64,000 nt of DNA from Streptomyces finlayi (GTDB lineage Bacteria > Actinomycetota > Actinomycetes > Streptomycetales > Streptomycetaceae), in assembly GCF_014216315.1 (NCBI RefSeq), contig NZ_CP045702.1, forward strand, positions 496,001-560,000. Direction: 5' to 3'. The notes beneath the pieces were generated by a model. It saw only the letters and a program-made list of their open reading frames with translations. It did not search any database and had not been told where the DNA came from. Both the position numbers and the translations under genes were made by a program. Within the stretch, counting starts at the first letter, position 1; each line of letters begins with the position of its first letter. Shown here in pieces: positions 1 through 9,149 of the stretch.

Positions 1-1270
1 GTACGCGGGGTCCGCGGCGATCAGCTCTGCGCTCCGGTACGGGCGGGGGGAAGGCTTCGCCCAGGTTGGGCAGGGTGACCGGAGGGAGTTCGCGCGGTGT
101 GCCGAGTTCGAGCCCTGACTCGGCGAGGAGTCCGGTGACATGCGCGCCGATCGCCATGGAGGCCGTGAGGCCGGTGGAGCGGATGCCGCCGACGGTGACG
201 TACCGGCGGGCCGGATGGTCCTGAATCCGGTAGTCCTCGCTTCCGGTGGCGGCCCGCAGTCCGGCGTAGACGGCGGTCACCTCCTCGTCGAGCAGGGCGG
301 GCAGGATTCGGCGGCCCTTCTCCCGGAGGAGGCCGATGCCGTCCACGGTGGAATCGGTGGCGCTCTTGTCGTCGATCTCCTCGGAGGTCGGGCCGAGCAG
401 CACGTTGCCGAAGACGGTCGGCGCCACCAGGACGCCCTTTCCCGCGGCGGTGGGCACGGGCAGGAGGATGTGGCCGACCAGATCGCGGCCGAGCTTGTCG
501 AAGACGAGGAGCTCGCCGCGGCGCGGGGTCACGGTGAAGTCGTCGTACCCGAAGTGCCGGTCGATCTCGTCGGCGTACAGTCCGGCCGCGTTGACCAGAT
601 GACGGGTGCGCAGGATGCCCCGTGAGGTGGTGAGGCGATGGGTGCCGTCTTCGTCCGCCACGTGCCGCACACGGCAGTCGAGGTGCAGGTGGACACCGGC
701 CCTCACAGCCTGTGTGGCGTAGGCGAGCGGTGTCGACCAGGGGCAGATGATGCTCTCGTCGGGGATCTCCAGTGCCCCCAGCGCACCCGGCCCGAGATGG
801 GGTTCGCGTGCCGCCAGATCCTCGGTTCCGAGCATGCGCGCCGCGTGGTACCCATTGCGTTCGGCCTTCGCCAACAGCGCCGGAAGCTGGACCAGTTGCT
901 CTTGGTCCCAGGCGATGAGGAGGGCGCCGACGCGTTCGACGGGGATACCGGTCTCCGCCGCGTAGGTGGTCAGCAGGCGCCGGCCCTCCCGGACGAGCCG
1001 GGCTTCCAGCGAGTCGGGGACGGCGTCGAAACCGGTGTGCAGGATGGCGGTGTTGGCCTTGGACGTGCCGTTGCCGATGTCGTGGGAGGCCTCGACGAGC
1101 GCGATGCGCAGCCGGTAGCGGGCCAGTTCGCGGGCGATGGCCGCGCCGACGACTCCCGCGCCGATGACGGTGACGTCGTACGGCTCGTCGGCCCCACCGG
1201 ACCCGGTCGGCTCTCCGGCCCGGGTGATCGTGACCTCGTACGCGCCGTCCCCGGCGGTTTTGGCCGTCAT
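1..1270 (-). CDS. FAD-dependent glycerol-3-phosphate dehydrogenase-like oxidoreductase (GlpA/GlpD family), partial, possible frameshift
   Basis: Probably oxidises glycerol-3-phosphate or a similar polyol phosphate using FAD, working with the kinase encoded just upstream in the operon. The ATG at 1270 overlaps the kinase stop by 4 nt (ATGA), which indicates translational coupling. The N-terminus carries a dinucleotide-binding motif (VIGAGVVGAAIAREL) about 30 residues in. The DAO-fold core follows (NAAGLYADEI; GGIRSTGLTASMAIG). The gene runs off the left window edge. In the last 45 bases the open frame ends in non-family residues, while the neighbouring frame reads RPYRSAELIAADPAY, which resembles the start of the GlpA C-terminal BFD-like Fe-S domain. 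The two frames meet at a G6 run (45-50 on the plus strand), so one extra G there would explain it. This may be a real frameshift or a sequencing indel. The family call is firm; the exact substrate is not. Confidence 0.82.
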   Translation of the reverse strand, partial: MTAKTAGDGAYEVTITRAGEPTGSGGADEPYDVTVIGAGVVGAAIARELARYRLRIALVEASHDIGNGTSKANTAILHTGFDAVPDSLEARLVREGRRLLTTYAAETGIPVERVGALLIAWDQEQLVQLPALLAKAERNGYHAARMLGTEDLAAREPHLGPGALGALEIPDESIICPWSTPLAYATQAVRAGVHLHLDCRVRHVADEDGTHRLTTSRGILRTRHLVNAAGLYADEIDRHFGYDDFTVTPRRGELLVFDKLGRDLVGHILLPVPTAAGKGVLVAPTVFGNVLLGPTSEEIDDKSATDSTVDGIGLLREKGRRILPALLDEEVTAVYAGLRAATGSEDYRIQDHPARRYVTVGGIRSTGLTASMAIGAHVTGLLAESGLELGTPRELPPVTLPNLGEAFPPPVPERRADRRGPRV

Positions 1271-2700
1271 GAGTGCTCCAGCAGCGTGTTCACCGCCGCG
1301 CGGAACCGGGCACGGCGTGCCGCCGCCTCGTCCGCGCCGATCCGGGGTTCGTAGAGCGCCGATGGTTCCCACACCGGCAGTGCGTCCGCGACCGACAGGC
1401 CGGGATCGAGGCCGAGGCGGGCGACGGCTCCCGCGCCGAGCGCGGTGACATCCGGTCGGCCGGACACTTCGACAGGTCGTTGCAGCAGATCGGCCTGGGT
1501 CTGCATGAGCAGTGCCGAGCGGGTGAGGCCGCCGTCGACTCGCAGCACCGACAGGGGGGAGCCGAGGTCGGTGGCGGCGGCGTCGGCGAGTTCGGCGACC
1601 TGTGCCGCGATGCCCTCGCACAGGGCGCGCACGAGATGGCCGGCGGTGGTGTCCAGGCCGAGGCCGGTCACCGAGCCGCGCAGGTCGCCGCGCCACCAGG
1701 GGGCGGCGAGACCCGCGAGCGCGGGTACGAACGTGACGCCACCGGCATCGGGTACGGACAGGCCGACCGGGTCGAGGTCCGCCGCGCCCGCGATCACTCC
1801 GAGACCGGTGAGCCAGCGCACGGCCGAGGCGGCGGTGTAGATCTGTCCGTCGAGGCAGTAGCTCGTACGGCCGGCGAGCCGCCAGGCGACGCAGCTGACC
1901 AGGCCGGAGGTGCCACGGCGCGGGGCCTGCCCGGTCTGGGCGAGGAGAAAGACCCCGGTGCCGTACGTGCATTTGGCGGTGCCCGGCTCCAGGGCGTGCT
2001 GGGCGAGGAGGGCGGCCTGCTGGTCGACGAGGAGACCGGTGAGGGGGATGTCGGCCCCGAAGGCGGTCGTGGTGCCGACCTGCCCGTCGGCGTCGACGAC
2101 GGTCGGGAGCCGTTCACCGGTGAGGCCGAAGATCTCCAGTGCGGTGGGCGACCAGTCGACCCGGTCCAGGTCGAGGAGCTGGGTGCGTCCGGCGGTGGAC
2201 GCGTCCGTGACGAAGGCTCCTGTCAATTGGTGGACGAGCCAGGAGTCGCTGGTGGTGACGACTCCTTCGCGGGTCAGCTCGCGCCGTATCCAGGCCATCT
2301 TCGGAGCGGCGAAGTAGGGGTCGAGCGGCAGGCCGGTGAGGTGGCGTAACTCAGCTCCGCGGGGCGCCAGTTCGTCGCAGACCACGTGGGCCCGCCGGTC
2401 CTGCCAGACGAGGGCTTCGGTGAGCGGGCGGCCGGTGGCGGGATCCCAGGCGAGGACGGTTTCGCCCTGATTGGCGAGGCCCACGGCAAAGACCGGCTCG
2501 GCGGCCTCGTGCAGCGCCTGGCGGCCCGCGTCGAGGACCGAGCCGAGCAGCTCCGCGGGGTCCGCCTCGACCACTCCGCCGGCTCCGTAGCGGGGCCGTA
2601 CGGGAGCCGAACCGGAACCGATCACGCCACGCTCCGGGCAGATCACCAGGGCCTTGGTGCCGGAGGTCCCCTGATCGACGGCGAGCACCGGGCCTGTCAT
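1267..2700 (-). CDS. FGGY-family carbohydrate kinase (glycerol kinase-like)
   Basis: ATP-dependent sugar or polyol kinase of 477 residues, normal length for the FGGY family. The N-terminal phosphate-binding motif LAVDQGTSGTKALV lies near residue 6. The middle of the protein has AKCTYGTGVFLL, and the C-terminal ATPase half has LRVDGGLTRSALLMQ. I chose ATG 2700 because an ACTGGAG-type ribosome site lies about 7 nt upstream and the N-terminus then begins right at the conserved beta strand. A GTG at 2754 would add 18 unrelated residues. It is the first gene of a two-gene operon with the FAD-dependent dehydrogenase, the arrangement expected for glycerol or another polyol: phosphorylate, then oxidise. 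Sequence alone does not separate glycerol from erythritol or xylitol as substrate. Confidence 0.88.
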   Translation of the reverse strand: MTGPVLAVDQGTSGTKALVICPERGVIGSGSAPVRPRYGAGGVVEADPAELLGSVLDAGRQALHEAAEPVFAVGLANQGETVLAWDPATGRPLTEALVWQDRRAHVVCDELAPRGAELRHLTGLPLDPYFAAPKMAWIRRELTREGVVTTSDSWLVHQLTGAFVTDASTAGRTQLLDLDRVDWSPTALEIFGLTGERLPTVVDADGQVGTTTAFGADIPLTGLLVDQQAALLAQHALEPGTAKCTYGTGVFLLAQTGQAPRRGTSGLVSCVAWRLAGRTSYCLDGQIYTAASAVRWLTGLGVIAGAADLDPVGLSVPDAGGVTFVPALAGLAAPWWRGDLRGSVTGLGLDTTAGHLVRALCEGIAAQVAELADAAATDLGSPLSVLRVDGGLTRSALLMQTQADLLQRPVEVSGRPDVTALGAGAVARLGLDPGLSVADALPVWEPSALYEPRIGADEAAARRARFRAAVNTLLEHS

Positions 2701-3061
2701 CACCACTCCAGTCGTACGCAATCCGCCGCAATCGTGATCACTGGCCGTGCCCACACAGAATTGTGCAGACCACGGCTCACGTCAACCCTGGAGCGAACGA
2801 CCCCTGATCTTCGGCAACTTCCGTGGGTGTCGGGCGACTTGGCCGCCGAACCCCTTAAGATCCGGAAGTCCGCCCCGGGGAGCGCGCGAGATTCTCCATG
2901 CTCGTCTCCGACCAACAAGCGGACGCCCCGGGCAGTGCGCTGTCCGGAGCCAGGCCGACCCCCCACGCCTTGAGGACCTATGACGACCAGAGCATGCCCC
3001 TTACCGCGGCGCCCGGCGCATCGCCTCGCCTCGTCAGGCCGTACCGGGGCGGGGCGAGCCG
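2701..3061. other. Divergent intergenic region upstream of the kinase operon
   Basis: This 361-nt stretch carries no convincing gene. It separates the minus-strand kinase operon from the plus-strand gene at 3062. A short dyad, CACAGAATTGTG at 2754-2765 with 4-bp outer arms, is the only operator-like feature I see. It sits where a regulator of the kinase operon could bind. No clear -35/-10 pair is visible. Confidence 0.4.
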
Positions 3062-4069
3062 ATGGCCCCCGCTGAGTTCCGACCGGTCTATCACCCCGCC
3101 GGCCACGATCACGGTCTGCGCGGGGCGTTGCAGGAGCTGCGGACCGGACGCTGGCTCTCGATGCGCGATCTGCTGGAGAGCACGCCGGACTGGGCGCTGT
3201 GGACCCAGCGGACCCAGGTGCTCGCGACCGCGGCCGCAGGCTCCGATGCCGTCGATGCCTGGCAGGCCGAGGAGCCGCTGAGTGTCGCCGCCATCATCAT
3301 GCACGCCCGGGTCCTCGTGGAGCGTGCGGTACGCGCCCACCGGGAAGGACACTCCAGGGCGCGCGAGTTGTGGCAGGAGGCGTGGGAGGGCTGCCGGTCC
3401 GCCGCGCATGCCACTCCCCCGGACCCCGTGCCGTGGATCTGCCTGCTCGCCCTCGCCCAGCTCGACGAACGGCAGCGGCTGCAGGAACACCGTCTGCCGC
3501 CGCCGGGGCCGATGCTCTTCCCCGGCCCCTGGGGTCTGCTCGCCGAGGCGGACAAGCGTGATCCGTACAACCGCGAGACGTACCACCGGATGCTCCAGTT
3601 CGTGTACGCGCGCCGGGCCGGCGGGACCCTGTCGGAGGCGGTCGACTTCGCCCAGTGGGCGGCCTCTTCGGCGCCCGACGGCTCCCCGCTCCACGTCCTT
3701 CCGCTGTACGTGAGGGTGGAGCGCTACCGCCGCGAGCACGGCCACGAGAAGGCGCTCGACCTCCACTGGGTCACCGAGGACGGCGAACGGGACGCGCAGC
3801 GGGCACTGCATCGCTGGTTCCACCGCACGGAGCCCGCCGCCCGGTCGCTCCTCGACCTCAACCACCTGGCGCACGCGCTCTGGGGTTCACTCCAGTTCAC
3901 CGACGCCGCCCCGGTGTTCCGGGCTCTCGGTCCGTACTACACCTCGGTCCCCTGGGCGTACCGCACCCGGACGCCCGACGACCCCGCGGGGGCGGAGGAG
4001 GTGTTCCTGCGGGCCCGCAGCAGATGTCTCACCGCGGCCTGTACTCCCGCCCGCGGCCCGCACGGCTGA
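3062..4069 (+). CDS. Conserved actinomycete protein of unknown function, helical (TPR-like)
   Basis: A 335-residue, probably cytoplasmic protein with no signal peptide or membrane segment. It is rich in Trp, Arg, His and Leu and in amphipathic helices (for example DLLESTPDWALW near residue 38 and RELWQEAWEGCRSAAH near residue 100), giving the look of a helical-repeat fold. I do not recognise a catalytic motif. The only in-frame start is ATG 3062, because a stop lies at 2981 with no ATG or GTG between. The ribosome site is weak. The gene is followed 71 nt later by the APC permease, which may be cotranscribed. Codon use is typical of the neighbourhood, supporting real coding. Its function is unknown. 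Confidence 0.7.
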   Translation: MAPAEFRPVYHPAGHDHGLRGALQELRTGRWLSMRDLLESTPDWALWTQRTQVLATAAAGSDAVDAWQAEEPLSVAAIIMHARVLVERAVRAHREGHSRARELWQEAWEGCRSAAHATPPDPVPWICLLALAQLDERQRLQEHRLPPPGPMLFPGPWGLLAEADKRDPYNRETYHRMLQFVYARRAGGTLSEAVDFAQWAASSAPDGSPLHVLPLYVRVERYRREHGHEKALDLHWVTEDGERDAQRALHRWFHRTEPAARSLLDLNHLAHALWGSLQFTDAAPVFRALGPYYTSVPWAYRTRTPDDPAGAEEVFLRARSRCLTAACTPARGPHG

Positions 4070-4140
4070 GGCGCGGGCGGGCCGCACGGCAGTTTTGCGC
4101 ACGTCACATCACCAACAGTCCCCCACCGGAGGATTTCCTC

Positions 4141-5670
4141 ATGTCCATACCCGCCCAGACCCGGTCCGGCACCCCGGCGGAACCCCCGAAGGACGAAGAA
4201 CAGCGGCTGCGGGAACTGGGATACCAACCCGTTCTGGCGCGTCGTATGGGCGGCTTCGGCAACTTCGCGATCAGTTTCTCCGTCATCTCGATCCTGTCCG
4301 GCTGCATGACCCTGTACGGCTTCGGCATGTCCACGGGCGGTCCGGCCGTGATGCTCTGGGGCTGGGTCGGTGTCGGGCTGTTCGTCCTGTGCGTCGGCAT
4401 GGCGCTGGCCTAGGTCACCAGCGCGTACCCGACCTCCGGGGCGCTGTACTACATGGCCGACCGGCTCGGCGGCCGTAAGTGGGGCTGGTACACCGGCTGG
4501 CTGAATCTGCTCGGTCTGCTGGGCGCGATCGCCGGAATCGACTACGGCGCCGCCCTGTTCACGGGGGCGCTGCTCAACCTCCAGTGGGGTTTTGATCCGA
4601 CACCCGGCTCGACCATGGTCATCTTCCTCTGCATCCTGTTGCTGCACGCCGTACTGAACCTGTTCGGGGTACGCCTCGTGAGTGTGCTCAACTCGATCAG
4701 CGTGTGGTGGCACCTCGGGGGTGTCGCCGTGATCGTGAGCGTGCTGGCGATCGTGCCGTCGAACCACCAGTCGCCGTCGTTCGTCTTCACCGAGTTCGTC
4801 AACGGCACCGGCTGGGAGAACCCGCTCTACGTGGCGGCGATCGGGCTGTTGCTGGCCCAGTACACCTTCAGTGGGTACGACGCCTCCGCCCACCTGTCCG
4901 AGGAGACGTCCAACGCCTCCGTCACGGCGGCCAAGGGCATCGTCCGGGCGATCTGGGTGTCCTGGGTGGCCGGTTTCGTCCTGCTCGCCGGTCTGACTTT
5001 CGCCATCCAGGACTACGCGGGTACGCAGAACAGTGCGACGGGTGTGCCGCCCGCGCAGATCCTCATCGACGCACTCGGCACAGCGGGCGCCACGGCCATG
5101 CTGCTCATCGTCATCGCCGCCCAGCTGTTCTGCGGGAACGCCGAAGTCGCCGCCGCCAGCCGGATGGTCTTCGCGTTCAGCCGTGACAACGCGCTGCCGG
5201 GCTCGGCCCTGTGGCGCAAGGTGAGCGCCCGCACGCAGACGCCCGTCCCCGCCGTGTGGCTGTCCGTCTGTGTCGCCGCGCTTCTCGCGGTGCCTTCGCT
5301 GTACTCCGCCACCGCGTACGGGGCGGTGACGGCGATCAACGTCATCGGCATCACACCCGCCTACGCCATCCCCATCTATCTGAAGCTGCGGGCCGGGGAC
5401 CGTTTCGAGCGCGGACCGTGGCATCTGGGCCGCTGGTCCAAGCCGATCGGCTGGATCGCCGTGGTCTGGGTCGGTATCGTCTCCGTGCTGTTCCTGCTGC
5501 CGCAGTCCGCTCCGGTGACGCTCGAGTCGATGAACTACGCGTCGATCGCCCTCGTCACCGTGCTGGTCCTGGCGACCGTGTGGTGGTTCGTCGCCCGTCG
5601 TTCGTACGGCACTCCGAAGGCGTACGGGAACGCCCGTGAGCAGGCGGAGATCGCCGAGGGCATCGTCTGA
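4141..5670 (+). pseudogene. APC-family amino acid permease interrupted by an in-frame amber codon
   Basis: The intact product would be about 509 residues with roughly 12 membrane helices, an amino acid/polyamine/organocation transporter. A good ribosome site (GGAGG) precedes ATG 4141. The reading frame is open from 4141 through the first two helices (GGFGNFAISFSVISI; WGWVGVGLFVLCVG), stops at TAG 4411-4413, and continues in the same frame with VTSAYPTSGALYYMA to 5670. Relatives carry Glu at the stop position (ALAEVTSAYPTSG), so a single GAG to TAG change accounts for the break. Internal initiation at ATG 4453 would give 405 residues lacking the substrate-binding first helices, unlikely to transport. 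It is therefore either a recent pseudogene, a sequencing error or a read-through gene. Confidence 0.85.
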
Positions 5671-5700
5671 CCAGGGGACCGCATCCGTCGGGCGGGTTCC

Positions 5701-6474
5701 TCAGCGCAGCAGCAGATGGAGCCCGCCCAGCACGGTGGCCCCGATGACGAGCCGCTCGAAGAGCGTCTGATTGATCCGGTCCACGCACTTGCGGCCGATG
5801 TAGGCGCCCGGAACGACGAAGAGCACCATGCAGGCGTCCAGCAGCAACGAGTGCGCGTCGATGAGACCGAGGCCCACGCTGAACGGCACCTTGGTCACGT
5901 TGACGATCAGGAAGAACCAGGCCGACGTGCCGAGGAAGCCGAGCTTGCGGAATCCGGCCGAGAGCAGGTAGAGCGACATGACGGGGCCGCCCGCGTTGGC
6001 GACCATGGTCGTGAATCCACCGAGGGCGCCGTAACTCCGGGCCTTGAGCCGTGCGGCGCGCGACAGGCTTCCGGCCTGCTCGTCCTGCGGCGCACGCATA
6101 CCGTTCCCGGTCGTGCGCCGGCGCCAGATGGTGACGCCCGACATGAAGAGCAGGATCGCGCCGATCGAGGTGCGTACCGCCTCGTCACCGGCCCACATCA
6201 TGAAGAACGTTCCAGCCACGACACCTACGGCCACGGCGGGGAAGAGCCGGAGCAGCGTCGGCCAGTGGGCGTGGCGCCGGTAGACGGCCACGGCGAGGAG
6301 ATCACCGGCGATGAGGACCGGCAGCAGCACCCCGGTCGACTCGCGTGCCGGAAGCACGGCTGCGAAGACCGCGAGGCTGATCGTGTTGGCTCCGCTGACG
6401 GCCGTCTTGGAGAAGCCTACGAGGGTGGATGCCGCCGCGAGGGCGACCAGTTGCCACAGGGTGAGAGTGTCCAT
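5701..6474 (-). CDS. TauE/SafE-family sulfite/anion exporter-like membrane protein
   Basis: A 257-residue integral membrane protein with seven to eight hydrophobic helices. Family features are the opening helix with LVGFSKTAVSGANTISLAVFA, the glycine-rich VANAGGPVMSLYLL in the second half, and a second internal repeat. TauE/SafE proteins export sulfite, sulfonates or related organic anions. The gene is convergent with the permease pseudogene (stop 31 nt away) and divergent from the truncated DUF2264 gene. Nothing nearby is involved in sulfur metabolism, so the anion handled is unknown. Length is normal for the family. Confidence 0.85.
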   Translation of the reverse strand: MDTLTLWQLVALAAASTLVGFSKTAVSGANTISLAVFAAVLPARESTGVLLPVLIAGDLLAVAVYRRHAHWPTLLRLFPAVAVGVVAGTFFMMWAGDEAVRTSIGAILLFMSGVTIWRRRTTGNGMRAPQDEQAGSLSRAARLKARSYGALGGFTTMVANAGGPVMSLYLLSAGFRKLGFLGTSAWFFLIVNVTKVPFSVGLGLIDAHSLLLDACMVLFVVPGAYIGRKCVDRINQTLFERLVIGATVLGGLHLLLR

Positions 6475-6528
6475 GCCGGATCAGATAGTAGACATCACCG
6501 GTCTGAGTGGGAAAGGCCGCGCCTCCGG

Positions 6529-6972
6529 ATGAGCCATCCGTTTGCACGCCCCGCCGAAGACCGTGGAACAAGCCCTTACACCGGTTACACCCGGGCGCAC
6601 TGGGAAGCCGCCGCCGACGGTCTGCTCGACGTGGCCTGGCGGTGGGCCACGCCCGGACGTGCCCTCCTTGACCTTCCGGGCCGGCCCTCCTCTTCCGGGG
6701 TCCGCTCCGACGGGCTCGAGGGATACGCCCGTACGTTCCTCGCCGCCGGCTTCCGGGTCGCCGGCGCGCAGGGCAGGGGTCCGCACGGCTGGCTCGAGCG
6801 GTACGCGGACGGGCTCGCCGCGGGGACGCTGACGCCCGGCCGGGACGACACCGAGTCCTGGCCACTGATCCTGGACCACCACGTACAGGGGCAGCCGATG
6901 GTGGAGTCGGCGTCCGTCGCCATCGGGCTGCGGCTCACCCGGCCCTGGCTCTGGGACCGGCTGGACGCCGTG
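6529..6972 (+). pseudogene. Truncated DUF2264-family protein (N-terminal remnant)
   Basis: The first ~147 codons encode a recognisable DUF2264 N-terminus: YTGYTRAHWEAAADGLLD, SDGLEGYARTFLAAGFRV, then QPMVESASVAIGLRLTRPW and LWDRLDAVL. DUF2264 proteins are normally several hundred residues longer and fold as an alpha/alpha toroid, probably acting on carbohydrate. Here homology ends within about 3 nt of the lutC stop codon on the opposite strand. Beyond it the frame merely runs antisense through lutC and lutB to 7827. The remnant lies divergent from the TauE-like gene. I read this as a deletion or recombination junction that removed the rest of the gene. Confidence 0.75.
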
Positions 6973-7617
6973 CTACACGTCCGTGCGGATCACGACCACC
7001 AGCGTGCGCGGGCCGTGGACACCCTCGACCCGCTCCAGCTCGATGTCCGAGGTGGCCGACGGTCCGCTGATCAGGGTGGTCGGCCGTTCCGGCACCAGCC
7101 GGGCGACGGCTTCCGGGACTCCGGCCTCGACCGTGGACAGGTCGACGACGCACACGTGGACGTCGGGGACGAGCGAGAGCGCACGGCGGCCCTGGCCCGG
7201 CGAACCGTCGAGAAAGATCGTGCCGGTCTCGGCGCAACTGACGGCGGAGGCCGTGACCACGGCGTCCAGCGCGTCGAGACCCGGCGCGGGGATGTCGGCG
7301 GAGTCCTGCTGGACCTCACCGTCGTAGCGGCCGAGCCACTCCTCGTCGAGCCCGTCCGGCACACCGGTCCGCCGGGCGTTGAGCTCACGCAGCACGTCGG
7401 CGACGACGTCGGCGGTGCGCTCCGCGGTGCAGGTGTGCACCCGCGCCTTGTAGTCGACGAGCCGGCGGGTCAGCAGGGCGAGGCGTTCGTCGTCGGGAAG
7501 GGTGCGTCCGGTGCGGTAGGCGCGCGGGATGGTGATCTCGGGCACGGGGGCAAGCGCGAGGGCGTCGCGGACGCGGCCGAGCACGGTCTCCCGGGCGCCC
7601 GCCTGAGGGGTGGTCAC
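6973..7617 (-). CDS. lutC: L-lactate utilisation protein LutC (LUD domain)
   Basis: Third subunit of the LutABC L-lactate oxidation complex, which converts L-lactate to pyruvate through iron-sulfur proteins instead of a flavin lactate dehydrogenase. It is 214 residues, normal size, built of one LUD domain with the conserved ASAVSCAETGTIFLDGS segment mid-protein and LVPDVHVCVVDLSTV after it. The C-terminus VEGVHGPRTLVVVI is typical, so the gene is complete although a truncated gene abuts its stop. The start overlaps the lutB stop by 4 nt. It is last in the lutABC operon. Confidence 0.93.
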   Translation of the reverse strand: MTTPQAGARETVLGRVRDALALAPVPEITIPRAYRTGRTLPDDERLALLTRRLVDYKARVHTCTAERTADVVADVLRELNARRTGVPDGLDEEWLGRYDGEVQQDSADIPAPGLDALDAVVTASAVSCAETGTIFLDGSPGQGRRALSLVPDVHVCVVDLSTVEAGVPEAVARLVPERPTTLISGPSATSDIELERVEGVHGPRTLVVVIRTDV

Positions 7618-9149
7618 TTGGCCTCCTCCCCGGAGGATTTGGTGTGCTCGTCGGCGGCGGCGCGCATGGTCGCGGCGCCCTCTTCGGAGGCCAGCCAGGA
7701 ACGGAAGGTCTGCTTGGGCGGCGCCGGGGTGTCCCGGCTGTCGCTCCAGCCCCTGAAGGGGGCCGGCAGACGGGAGATCGTGCCGTCCCGGCCTGCGGCG
7801 GCCCGGCCGACTCCCGACGCCCTCTGAGCGGCCCTGAACAGCTTCGGCCGCTTCATCACCCCCGCGGCGGCCTTCATGGCGAGCTTCTCCGCCGTCGTAC
7901 CGGACTGCTCGGTGTTCTGATGGCGCAGTTCGACGAGCATCGAGGGAATGTCGATCTTCACCGGGCAGGCGTCGAAGCAGGCACCGCAGAGGCTGGAGGC
8001 GTACGGGAGCGAACTGTTGGGGTCGTCCTCGGTGGCGTGCATCCCGGCGAGCTGCGGGGTGAGGACCGCACCGATCGGTCCGGGGTAGGTCGATCCGTAC
8101 GCGTGCCCGCCCGCCCTCTCGTACACCGGACAGACGTTGAGACAGGCCGAGCAGCGGATGCAGTTGAGCGCCTCACGGCCGATCCTGTCGGCGAGCGCGG
8201 CGGTGCGCCCGTTGTCGAGGAGGATCAGGTGGAAGTCCTGCGGGCCGTCGCCGGGTGTGACACCGGTCCACATCGAGGTGTACGGGTTCATGCGCTCGCC
8301 GGTCGAGGATCGCGGCAGCAGCTGGAGGAAGACCTCGAGGTCCTGGAAGCGAGGCAGCACCTTCTCGATGCCCATGACGGTGATGAGGGTGTCGGGCAGG
8401 GTCAGGCACATCCGGCCGTTGCCCTCGGACTCGACCACGGACAGCGTGCCGGTCTCCGCGATACCGAAGTTGGCGCCGGAGACAGCCACCTTCGTCGTCA
8501 TGAACTTCTCGCGCAGATAGGCGCGGGCGGCCGCGGCGAGGTGGGCGGGCACGTTGTCGAGGTCCGGGTCGACGCCCGGGATCTCGTCGAGGAAGATCTG
8601 CCGGATCTCGTCGCGGTCGCGGTGGATCGCCGGCACCAGGATGTGTGAGGGCTTGTCGTGGGCGAGCTGCACGATGAGCTCGGCCAGGTCGGTCTCGTAC
8701 GGGGTGATGCCGATCGATTCCAGGTGTTCGTTGAGGCCGGTCTCCTGTGTCGCCATCGACTTGACCTTGATGACGTCGCTGCTGCCGGTCTCCTGGATCA
8801 GGCGGGCGACGATCTCGTTGGCCTCGTCGCCGTCCCGTGCCCAGTGGACCGTGCCGCCGTGCTCGGTGACCTTGAGCTCCAGCTGTTCCAGGAGCTCGGG
8901 CAGCCGGTTCATGGTGTCGGTCTTGATGGCGGCGCCCGCGTCGCGCAGTTCCTCCCAGTCGGGGAGTTCGCCGGTGACGTGGAGGCGCTTGCCCCGGATG
9001 GTGCGGGTGGCCCTGCCCAGATTGCGGCGCAGCTGTTCGTTGCGCAGTTCGCCGTGGGCGGCCTCGGGGAACGTCCGCTCGCCGCGCAGGTTGCCCGTTC
9101 CGTACGGGGATCGGGGCGGGGTGGCGGGCATGCCGAGGAACGTACTCAT
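7614..9149 (-). CDS. lutB: L-lactate utilisation iron-sulfur protein LutB
   Basis: A 511-residue protein combining an N-terminal LUD domain (residues ~70-300; GANFGIAETGTLSVVESEG) with a ferredoxin-like domain carrying two 4Fe-4S motifs, CIRCSACLNVCPVY and CGACFDACPVKI. It passes electrons from lactate oxidation. I chose ATG 9149 because it overlaps the lutA stop by 4 nt (ATGA) and gives the expected N-terminus. The longer open frame upstream is a shadow of lutA. The last ~70 residues are variable and charged, as in relatives. It is cotranscribed with lutA and lutC. Confidence 0.95.
   Translation of the reverse strand: MSTFLGMPATPPRSPYGTGNLRGERTFPEAAHGELRNEQLRRNLGRATRTIRGKRLHVTGELPDWEELRDAGAAIKTDTMNRLPELLEQLELKVTEHGGTVHWARDGDEANEIVARLIQETGSSDVIKVKSMATQETGLNEHLESIGITPYETDLAELIVQLAHDKPSHILVPAIHRDRDEIRQIFLDEIPGVDPDLDNVPAHLAAAARAYLREKFMTTKVAVSGANFGIAETGTLSVVESEGNGRMCLTLPDTLITVMGIEKVLPRFQDLEVFLQLLPRSSTGERMNPYTSMWTGVTPGDGPQDFHLILLDNGRTAALADRIGREALNCIRCSACLNVCPVYERAGGHAYGSTYPGPIGAVLTPQLAGMHATEDDPNSSLPYASSLCGACFDACPVKIDIPSMLVELRHQNTEQSGTTAEKLAMKAAAGVMKRPKLFRAAQRASGVGRAAAGRDGTISRLPAPFRGWSDSRDTPAPPKQTFRSWLASEEGAATMRAAADEHTKSSGEEAK

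Noticed and set aside
5716..7827. A plus-strand frame of over 700 codons
   Set aside because: Only its stretch 6529-6972 resembles a protein (DUF2264). The rest is antisense to the TauE-like, lutC and lutB genes, an artefact of GC-rich codons.
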